Shown one piece after another: positions 1-6,946 of a DNA stretch of 64,000 nt (within the stretch, counting starts at the first letter, position 1; each line of letters opens with the position of its first letter). The notes under the pieces were generated by a model. That model ran no database searches and was not told the origin of the DNA. It saw only the letters and a program-made list of their open reading frames with translations. The stretch is from DASVTR01 sp036382855 (GTDB taxonomy: Bacteria > Acidobacteriota > Blastocatellia > Pyrinomonadales > Pyrinomonadaceae): the NCBI GenBank assembly GCA_036382855.1, contig DASVPO010000025.1, positions 62,001-126,000 of the forward strand, given 5' to 3'. The translations under genes and the position numbers were made by a program.

Positions 1-134
1 GCCTGCTCGCGCAAAGACGGAATCGCTCGCGGCTGCGGCTGCCGTTGTTGGCCCACAACCGCAATGCTCAACGACGGCAGCAGGCATGACGACAACAGCA
101 GGGCGTACATTCGTCTTAATAATAAATTTTTCAT
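1..134 (-). CDS. Exported protein, N-terminal part only (cut by window edge)
   Basis: An ATG at 132-134 on the minus strand opens a frame that stays open to the edge, giving 44 residues. It begins with basic residues (MKNLLLRRMY), then a hydrophobic stretch rich in L, S and A, then a Q- and P-rich segment, as expected for a Sec signal peptide and the start of a mature exported protein. The Cys in SSCLLPS lies within the hydrophobic core but is not in a convincing lipobox. It follows the ferredoxin-FAD oxidoreductase gene by about 80 bases on the same strand and could be the last gene of that locus. Function cannot be assigned from this fragment. Confidence 0.55.
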   Translation of the reverse strand, partial: MKNLLLRRMYALLLSSCLLPSLSIAVVGQQRQPQPRAIPSLREQ

Positions 135-216
135 CAGCTTATTCTTTCATCCGGGTTTTTCTACAGCCCTTACGCCGTTCGATGATAGCGGCAAAGCCCG
201 CGCGTCAGAAATCAAA

Positions 217-2229
217 CTAGCCTCTGGGAATACTGATGCCGATGGATTCAAGGAATGTGGTGGGCTTGTCGCCGCCGATGAGCGCGAAGATATAATCGTT
301 CGGAAGCTTCAGCTTCTCTTCCTTCGTGCGCGCATCCATGAGGACGACCTCTCCGTCGCTGATTGACTTGACGGCTTCGCCCAGTCGCAAACTGATTTTA
401 CCTTCGTCAATACACTGGTAGACCTGTAGCTTGTTGCCAAACTTCAGGTCATTCTTAAAATCGCTGCGAACGACGAGCGTCACCTCGTTAATCTCGGACG
501 CCGGACGGAACGTTATCTGCTCGCCGTCGCGCTTTGCGACCAGATCCACTGCCGCCTCGACGGCAGAGTTGCCGCCGCCGACGATGATGATGCGTCGGCG
601 CTTGAAGTCGTCAGGATTGGAAAGCTTGTACATGACCTTGCTGCCTGTTTGCCCGTCACGCGTTATCTGCATGTCTTCGTTTTTGACGCCGAGGCGCATC
701 GGTGTGCCGCGATTGCCGATGGCGAGCACGACGCGGCGTGCACGATAGACAAGCTTCTGCTTCTGCGTGCTCTTTTCAGTTTCAATCACAAAGTAGTCGC
801 CGTCCTCTGCCTTCGAGACCTTCTGGCAACTCTCGCCTTCGTTGACCTCGACCTCGCTCGTCCTCATGTTGTTGAGCCACGTTTCCAGCATCTCCTCGCG
901 TTGCTCGCCCGCGATTTTCTTGCGCATCTCGCCCATGACTTTTTCGCGCAACCTCGCAACTAACTGCGCACGCTCGTTCTCACCCAGCCTTCCGCGCAAA
1001 GGAGCAACGACCTGTTCCATCGTCTCGACGACCATCAGCTTGCGCTGCTCTACAGGCATCTCTAAGGGCGGCGCTGCCTCTTTGTCCTGAAGCGCTCCGG
1101 CTATGGGGACGGCGCGCTTGCCGTGTTCAGCGCCCGCCATCTGCTCGGAGAGCTCGTCCACGATGATTTCGCAGATGGCTATCAACATCATGTCGCGCTG
1201 TTCGGGCGCGAGCTTGTCCGCTTTCTTGAAGAGCGATTCGATAATCCGTCGCACGAGCGCAACGTCTTGCACAAGAGCATCCGAATCTGCATCGTTGCGC
1301 CCGGCGATGAGTTCTGCGAGCGCTTCTTCGACCATCTGCTCGCGACGGTCGTAGAGCCCCGGAACTTCAATCGCGCCGCGCCACTCCATCGTCTCCGGCT
1401 TGAGAAAAACATACTTGCCCTTCGGATACGCATCAATCGTCGCCAGCACTTTGTCCTGCTCGATGGCGACAAACCGCAGATTACATTTGCGCGCCATCAG
1501 GGCCGCTGACAGCCCTGCGACGCCGATGCCGATGACGGCCACGTCAAGCTCTGCCTTCGGTTCGGGAGCGACGCCGTTCAGTAGTTCCTGCGCGATGTGC
1601 CTGATGACATCAGCGCCTTCGTTGGCGGCATTTTTGATGAGCGGTGTGCCGGACACGTCGCCGATGATGTAGCAGCCGGGAACGTTCGTCATAAACTTTT
1701 CGTTGCGGACGGGAACAGGCCGCGGGCGTATCTTCTTGGTTGTGTTGACGACGATACATGCTTTCGGATTAACGGGACATTCAAGCTGGCAGGCAGTGTC
1801 CTCCAGACACTGGTCCGGGGCAACAGGTGTTGCGATGTTGTCCTTCATCGAAAGCACGTCATGCGGGCAGGCGTCAACGCAGGCGTGACAGCCGATGCAG
1901 CGGTTGGGAAAGATGACGGGGTGCGGATAATCCGGCCCGTCCGGGTCTAAGAGGGCGAGTTCTTCCGGCGTAATCTGAATGGTCAGGTCAACATCGTCGT
2001 CAACTTTCGGCGGCGCTGCGGGCCTGGTCAGAAGATAACGGGCCAGAGCCGCGTCGCTCAAAGCGAACCCGACGGCGACGACGACGAGAAAGGCGCTGAT
2101 GCCGGCCCACCCATACCAGGGTAGGCCGCCGAAGTAGCTCTTCAGAAACTCGCCTTCGCCGGACCACTGGTTAATCGCCAGCAGCAGCATCAGCAGCGCA
2201 ACGATAAGCAGCAATTGCGACTTCTTCAT
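217..2229 (-). CDS. Membrane-anchored ferredoxin / FAD-NAD(P)-dependent oxidoreductase
   Basis: 670 residues, ATG start. Two N-terminal membrane segments (about 5-22 and 42-60) precede a 2x[4Fe-4S] ferredoxin domain: CIGCHACVDACP at 111-122, then Cys 141, 147, 151 and 158. A flavoprotein of the thioredoxin reductase/YpdA type follows, with GIGVAG near 234 for FAD and GGGNSAVEAA near 550 for NAD(P)H. No CxxC redox-active pair typical of thioredoxin reductase is visible. A charged helical insertion of roughly 150 residues (about 300-460) splits the flavin domain. The architecture suggests electrons pass between a pyridine nucleotide and membrane-associated Fe-S clusters; direction and partner are unknown. 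It is the third gene of a same-strand set with the FHA cytochrome (2319-3818) and the cyclic-nucleotide-domain ferredoxin (3910-6402). Confidence 0.85.
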   Translation of the reverse strand: MKKSQLLLIVALLMLLLAINQWSGEGEFLKSYFGGLPWYGWAGISAFLVVVAVGFALSDAALARYLLTRPAAPPKVDDDVDLTIQITPEELALLDPDGPDYPHPVIFPNRCIGCHACVDACPHDVLSMKDNIATPVAPDQCLEDTACQLECPVNPKACIVVNTTKKIRPRPVPVRNEKFMTNVPGCYIIGDVSGTPLIKNAANEGADVIRHIAQELLNGVAPEPKAELDVAVIGIGVAGLSAALMARKCNLRFVAIEQDKVLATIDAYPKGKYVFLKPETMEWRGAIEVPGLYDRREQMVEEALAELIAGRNDADSDALVQDVALVRRIIESLFKKADKLAPEQRDMMLIAICEIIVDELSEQMAGAEHGKRAVPIAGALQDKEAAPPLEMPVEQRKLMVVETMEQVVAPLRGRLGENERAQLVARLREKVMGEMRKKIAGEQREEMLETWLNNMRTSEVEVNEGESCQKVSKAEDGDYFVIETEKSTQKQKLVYRARRVVLAIGNRGTPMRLGVKNEDMQITRDGQTGSKVMYKLSNPDDFKRRRIIIVGGGNSAVEAAVDLVAKRDGEQITFRPASEINEVTLVVRSDFKNDLKFGNKLQVYQCIDEGKISLRLGEAVKSISDGEVVLMDARTKEEKLKLPNDYIFALIGGDKPTTFLESIGISIPRG

Positions 2230-2234
2230 AACTC

Positions 2235-2318
2235 TCAGGTTTCAGCGTTTCAGCTTTCAAGCTCAAGGTTGCAGGTTTCGCTTGCTCGTAACCTGCAACT
2301 TCAAGCTTGAGGCTGAAT
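2235..2318. repeat. Intergenic inverted repeat (heptamer-array hairpin)
   Basis: Fills the gap between two same-strand genes. The arms begin TTCAGC and end GGTTGCAGGTT; the right arm repeats this in reverse complement with a few differences, around a loop of about 6 bases. Units of 7-8 bases (GTTTCAG, CTTTCAA) are visible on the left. It could act as an mRNA processing or attenuation stem. It belongs to the general class of intergenic hairpins seen throughout the window. Confidence 0.7.
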
Positions 2319-3818
2319 TTATTGCGCGATGAGCGCGGGCTCTGTCGTCTTCAAGTCTTTGATTATCGGCAGGCCGGCCGGTGCGCCGAAGAGCTTGGGC
2401 GTCCAGTGTATGTCCTTAATATGCTGGACATGGCAGGACGTGCAGCTTGGCCCGCTGGCCGAAGGCAGCTTCGCCTCCGCGCGCTCGAAAAAGAGGTTCG
2501 TGTGACACTTCGAGCAGGTCGTGCGCGGGCTTTCGCGGTCGAGCCGCGCGCCTATGTAGCCCGTGCGATGACAACTGCTGCAAGACATGACGCGGTTTGT
2601 GTTGTCAACGTCTTCTATGCCGTGCAGGTTGAAGGGCACGCGGACGCGGTACATGTGTATGCCGTGAAACTGCACGTTGCGCCAGTTGCGCTGGTTGTCA
2701 GGCGTGACGCGGTTCTTCTTTAAGAGTTCGACGACTTCCGGCCTCACCGAGAGTTCTTCAGCATCCAATCCCTTCCAGACCCACTCGCCGTTCTTCACAG
2801 GATAGCCAAACGTTCCGCCGTGCGGCGTATGCACGCTCTTGCCGTTGTAGAGCTTTTTGTTGTCGTCGTTGTGGCAGTGGGCGCAGGCGTCGAGCGCGTA
2901 GTTCACCGGGCTGAAATTCTCGCCGCGATGCTCCGTGTGGCAACTCATGCAGCCGATGCCTGCGTCGCGGTGCGACTTTGTGACCGTGGCCGAGAAAGCA
3001 GTTGTCGTATGACAGCTTGTGCAGTTGGCCTCAATGCTGTTGCTCATCGTATGGCAGGTCGTGCACGAGCCTGCGTTGGGCTTTGTAGCAATCGCTGGGA
3101 TGAGCGAAAAGGAGGTCGTGACGTGCGGGCTGGCGAGTGGCTGCGGCGCAAACGCGTTGGCGTGAGCGTACCAGGCGAGGATTGAGAGGCCGCCGATGAC
3201 CAGAGCGCCCCAGACGAAAATAGAGAAGGTCCAGGGACGAACCAGATCGCGCGTCGGCGTCCAGTTAAAGCGCGACTTGCCGACGCGCGGCGGCCGGCGT
3301 GGATGCAAAGGACTCGGGCGTCCGGCCTTTTCGCGCGTCCGCTTACCCCAGAAGACCTTGAGCGCGTCAGCCACTTCCGAAGATGCACGCTTCGCCGCCG
3401 CACGCTGCTGCATCAAACGCATCTCGCCGGATTTTGCGTCGCTCGTGCGCGCATCAACCTCACCGACGTTCGTCGCAAACTGGTGCGAGACCTTGATGTG
3501 TAGGTTGTTGTTGCGGTAGTAGAAATACAGGAAGAAGGGGCCGATTTGCAGGACATCGCCGTCGGCCAGCGCTTCGGCTTCGTCCGGCTCGACGAGCCGC
3601 CCGTTGAGCGTGGTCGCGCTTGAGCGGCTGAGATTGATGAGAAAGAAGCGACCGGCAATGTAGTTGATTCCGGCGTGCAGACGCGAAACCGATGGATGAT
3701 TAAGAGAGACTTCACACTCCGGCAGACGGCCCACGCGCAAGCCCTCCGTGACCAGCGTGGTCGAGTCTTGCGCGCGGTCTTCGCGCGCGATGACGATAGT
3801 GCCTCTCTGAACGTCCAT
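2319..3818 (-). CDS. FHA-domain membrane-anchored heptaheme c-type cytochrome
   Basis: 499 residues, ATG start. Residues about 20-100 form a forkhead-associated domain with VGRLPECEVSLNHPSVSRLH, carrying the GR, SxxH and N(G) phosphothreonine-binding signature. A basic, proline-rich linker leads to one membrane segment at about 195-217. The rest carries seven CxxCH haem-binding motifs: CTTCH, CTSCH, CMSCH and CAHCH between 252 and 316, then CSSCH, CSKCH and CTSCH near the C-terminus. The expected topology is FHA in the cytoplasm and haems outside. FHA domains bind phosphothreonine peptides, so a Ser/Thr kinase could control or recruit this electron carrier; that is inference. Spaces of about 90 bases separate it from the neighbouring redox genes. 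Fusion of FHA to a multihaem cytochrome is unusual. Confidence 0.88.
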   Translation of the reverse strand: MDVQRGTIVIAREDRAQDSTTLVTEGLRVGRLPECEVSLNHPSVSRLHAGINYIAGRFFLINLSRSSATTLNGRLVEPDEAEALADGDVLQIGPFFLYFYYRNNNLHIKVSHQFATNVGEVDARTSDAKSGEMRLMQQRAAAKRASSEVADALKVFWGKRTREKAGRPSPLHPRRPPRVGKSRFNWTPTRDLVRPWTFSIFVWGALVIGGLSILAWYAHANAFAPQPLASPHVTTSFSLIPAIATKPNAGSCTTCHTMSNSIEANCTSCHTTTAFSATVTKSHRDAGIGCMSCHTEHRGENFSPVNYALDACAHCHNDDNKKLYNGKSVHTPHGGTFGYPVKNGEWVWKGLDAEELSVRPEVVELLKKNRVTPDNQRNWRNVQFHGIHMYRVRVPFNLHGIEDVDNTNRVMSCSSCHRTGYIGARLDRESPRTTCSKCHTNLFFERAEAKLPSASGPSCTSCHVQHIKDIHWTPKLFGAPAGLPIIKDLKTTEPALIAQ

Positions 3819-3826
3819 AACGCTAA

Positions 3827-3909
3827 ACGATGAACGCGGAACGCGGAACGATGAATGAAAAGCAAGCTCTTAACAGTTCATCGTTCATCGTTCCTACTTC
3901 ATCCTTCCT
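3827..3909. repeat. Heptamer-array inverted repeat, CGATGAA family
   Basis: Left arm built from 7-base units ACGATGA and ACGCGGA, right arm from TTCATCG and TTCCTAC, in reverse-complement relation. The centre contains AAGCTCTTAACAG, also present at 39060-39144 and, inverted, at 9813-9897. The right end touches the stop codon of the gene at 3910. Confidence 0.85.
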
Positions 3910-6402
3910 TCAGTGCGCTCTGAAGTAGACGACCTGAAAAATATGCACGAGCATCAGCGCCAGCATCAGGGAGGTCGAGACGACGTGTGGCGCGAGCCAG
4001 AGCTTGAGCAGTTGATGCAGGTAGATGAGCGCGTCAACGCGGCGGAGCGTGGCTGTCGTCTCAATGGCTTCAATCAAGAGACGCCGCGCCGCAGGGTCGA
4101 GCAAATCTCCCGCCGCAGGCTCAAACTTCGTTCGCGCCTCCGCCCACAGCGCCGTCAATTCCTCGCGCCGTACATACTGCCGCAGCAAATATCTGAACGA
4201 GAGAAAACGCTTGCGCACCTTCCGCGTGATGAGCTTGCGCAGCTTCGTCTGGTCAGGCTCTTCGATGGTCGCAATCTGGTCGCTAATCTGCGAGAGCGTT
4301 TCGCGCAGCTCGTCGCGCCGCTCCCTCAGGTCTTCGATTAAAAGCGGGTCGCCTTCGATGCTGGTCATAATTCGCGGCACGACTATGTAGCAGATGATGC
4401 CGAAGAGACCCGTGACGATAACGAGGTCGAACGTGACCATCAGGAGCGAGGTCAGCAGGCCGCCGGATGAGCGCCCGCCGTGCAGGAGCAACACGATGCC
4501 CGCGATTAATCCCAGATAGACGTGCGACAGCATCCAGTAGCGCAAGGGGCCTGCGCGGCGACGGTAAATCTGTTTGCGCGCAGGGTAGACCATCACCCAG
4601 GCGATTCCGAAGAGGCCGACGAAGCCCGTCAACCAGCGCACGGTCAGCCAACTGCTTCCACCGAGGCGCGCGTCCATAGTGTACTTGCGCGCGGCCCAGA
4701 AAGTTAGAACGGTGAGAGCAACGGTCGCAACGATGCCGCCGATGTGCCACATCAGTGCGACTGGGTCGCGCTTGTGTATGTTGCGCCCGATGGCGTGCGT
4801 CTGGTCGCGGAAGATAAGACCGATGCCATTTTTCGCCTCGCTGAAATACTCGCGCGGGTTGACGCGCACGAGCGCGCCCGTCGGGCAATTCTCCTCGCAT
4901 GAGTAAGCATGACGACGCGTGCCCACGGGATTGAGCGGCGTGTTGTTGCAGAGATTGCACTTGACGGCCAAGAGGTTTTCCGTCTCCGTCACAGGCTCAG
5001 GCTGTCGCGGCTCGGCCAGCGTTATCCAGTCAACGAGCTTTGACGGAAGACTGATGTGCGGCAGGCTCGCTTTGCGCGGAATCATCGAAATCGCGTTGTA
5101 GGGACACTGCGTTGCGCAATCGCCGCAGCCGATGCAGGTCTTCGGGTCAATGTCTATCTGCCCGCCTGTGAAGCGTCCGATTGCGCCTGTCGGGCAGCCA
5201 GTCAGGCATTCGGGGTCTTGACAGTGTAGACAGACGGCGGGCATCAGGACATGCTGAATCGAAGAGCGTTGCGGTTCGACGGGGCGCGAGATGTGTATGC
5301 CGCGCCTGAGCAGCCTCGATTGACCGTGAATCTTATGGCAGGCGAGCGAGCAATTGCCGCAGCGGACGCACAGGTCCATGTCCATCACGAGCAGGTTCAT
5401 GCCGTCAACGACGCCGGTCGAAATCTCTTTTCCGGCGGCCATCACGACGCGTTTATCTACGGCAGGCTTCGGCGCGTCTGCGTCCGCGAGGCCGGAGAAG
5501 GCCGCAAACTCAGCTTCGACCGCCGCGCGCAAATCAGGATTGGCTTGCAGATACGAGACGGAAATCTCAAGGACTTCCGTGCGCGCCATGACGGTCGCTG
5601 TGTAGAGCCAGTCTTCCTGCCCACGCAGGGCTTCGAGGCCGAGGCAATTGCCCGCGCCTAGAAAGTCAACGCCCATCTGCTCGCTGACGCCCAGAACCAT
5701 CTCCGAAAGCTCCGGGTTGAAGGCAACGCCGCGCGTGCGCCTGACCCAGCCGTTCTTGATGAAGACGACGCGATTGATCGGGTCTTTCTCCTGAAAGAGG
5801 ACGTGGTTTTTTCCGTAGACTGTGAAGCGCGCGGCGTTTCCGAGTTTCTGCAAAAGCTCCGGGCTGAAGGCTTCGCCCGCTGCCTGTCTAACGTCTTCGA
5901 GCGTGCGCTTAAGGCCGTGGTCGCGGTAGGTCACGTCGAGCATGTGACCAAACTTCGGCAGCTTGCGCAGCAATCGGAAGGCCGGCCGCTGTATTTCCAG
6001 CACCTTTGCTTCGGCCTCCGGCGAGACGATGACCGAAGCGTTGCGCGGCAAGCCCGCGAGCACGGCCATCTCGCCAAAACTCTTGCCCTGCGGGATCTCC
6101 GCTACCTTCGTGCTCTGCCCGCTCTCAGCCTGAACGAAAACATCAACCTTGCCTTCGACCAGAATGTAGAAGGCGTTGCCGCCCCAGTCGCCCTGATTGA
6201 TGATTTTCTCGCCGGGGTCGTAAATCCAGTAGGTCGCATAGGGGCCGACTTTCTTGCCCGCGTAGTTACGCCCGTAGACGATGACCTCCAGATCAATCTC
6301 ATACTTGAAATGGCCGTCCTGCCGGTCAACCAGTTCTGCAATCAGGTCAACGCTCTTGATGGCTTCGAGGACGCTTGTGTGGTTGGTGATTTCGCGAGGC
6401 AT
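3910..6402 (-). CDS. Cyclic-nucleotide-binding / four-cluster ferredoxin / cytochrome b-like membrane protein
   Basis: I take the ATG at 6400-6402 (MPREITNH), giving 830 residues; the frame extends upstream only to a TTG. Two cyclic-nucleotide-binding (CRP-like) domains are visible, about 55-145 (GKSFGEMAVLAGLPRNAS) and about 188-290. The second lacks the clean FGE signature and may not bind ligand. Residues about 340-510 carry four cysteine groups like HybA/DmsB ferredoxins: CVRCGNCSLAC, CLHCQDPECLTGCP, CIGCGDCATQCP and CNLCNN with CEENCP. From about 545 there are several membrane helices with paired histidines (SHVYLG, LLLHGG, LAPHVV, LMLVHI) that could ligate b-type haem. It plausibly moves electrons across or along the membrane under second-messenger control. 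It is probably the first gene of the redox locus. Confidence 0.85.
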   Translation of the reverse strand: MPREITNHTSVLEAIKSVDLIAELVDRQDGHFKYEIDLEVIVYGRNYAGKKVGPYATYWIYDPGEKIINQGDWGGNAFYILVEGKVDVFVQAESGQSTKVAEIPQGKSFGEMAVLAGLPRNASVIVSPEAEAKVLEIQRPAFRLLRKLPKFGHMLDVTYRDHGLKRTLEDVRQAAGEAFSPELLQKLGNAARFTVYGKNHVLFQEKDPINRVVFIKNGWVRRTRGVAFNPELSEMVLGVSEQMGVDFLGAGNCLGLEALRGQEDWLYTATVMARTEVLEISVSYLQANPDLRAAVEAEFAAFSGLADADAPKPAVDKRVVMAAGKEISTGVVDGMNLLVMDMDLCVRCGNCSLACHKIHGQSRLLRRGIHISRPVEPQRSSIQHVLMPAVCLHCQDPECLTGCPTGAIGRFTGGQIDIDPKTCIGCGDCATQCPYNAISMIPRKASLPHISLPSKLVDWITLAEPRQPEPVTETENLLAVKCNLCNNTPLNPVGTRRHAYSCEENCPTGALVRVNPREYFSEAKNGIGLIFRDQTHAIGRNIHKRDPVALMWHIGGIVATVALTVLTFWAARKYTMDARLGGSSWLTVRWLTGFVGLFGIAWVMVYPARKQIYRRRAGPLRYWMLSHVYLGLIAGIVLLLHGGRSSGGLLTSLLMVTFDLVIVTGLFGIICYIVVPRIMTSIEGDPLLIEDLRERRDELRETLSQISDQIATIEEPDQTKLRKLITRKVRKRFLSFRYLLRQYVRREELTALWAEARTKFEPAAGDLLDPAARRLLIEAIETTATLRRVDALIYLHQLLKLWLAPHVVSTSLMLALMLVHIFQVVYFRAH

Positions 6403-6946
6403 AGAATGTTCAACTCGTGGCCGCAAACGGCGTAAGTGAATAATCGTCCGCAACCGCCTTGCGCGCTCTTCTGGCTTTGAGGAGACTTGGCATCGCTATT
6501 CTGAAGCTTTTATACCATTAATCAGGAAAAGGATGAACAGCAAAGCTTCTGTGCCCTCTCGTGGCCCGCAGTCGGCGCGTAGTTGTTCAAGGCCGACGAG
6601 TAATTCATCTTTATCCGTTCGCTTATCCGGCCGGAAACAGGGCTCGCGCAGGACGAACGGAAAGCCGCTCTTTGATGAACGACTAGCTACTGACAGCTTT
6701 ACTTGTTTTTGTGATACCATGCGCTCCGTTCGATTCAACAACAATGGTCTGAGAGTCGTCCGTCATGCGGCGTTGCGCGCTCGCGTTTTCCGTTTCGCCG
6801 GATGATTACGATGACGGCTCATCGGAGTCCCGCATCTGCTTCTGCGCACACGGCCGGTAGCCCACGTCATCGCGCGCAAAAGAGAGAGGGCGCGCAGCCA
6901 TGCGGGCGTTTAATTTCCGACCTCCGAAGCTGAGGAGCCAATTATT
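6403..6946. other. Intergenic region between divergent operons
   Basis: 544 bases between the redox locus (minus) and the sugar-phosphate cluster (plus). Short open frames exist on both strands, but their products look random in composition and have no convincing start context, so I call no gene. The region should hold the promoters of both operons; a candidate for the plus strand is listed separately. Confidence 0.6.
6690..6718 (+). promoter_or_regulatory. Possible sigma70-type promoter for the tal-pgi operon
   Basis: CTGACA, a 17-base spacer ending in TGT, then GATACC: an extended -10 arrangement with a fair -35. It would leave a leader of about 220 bases before the ATG at 6947. The -10 match is weak. 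Confidence 0.3.

Noticed and set aside
6496..6805. Small open frames in the redox/sugar intergenic region
   Set aside because: Products of both strands look random, and no ribosome-binding site supports them.
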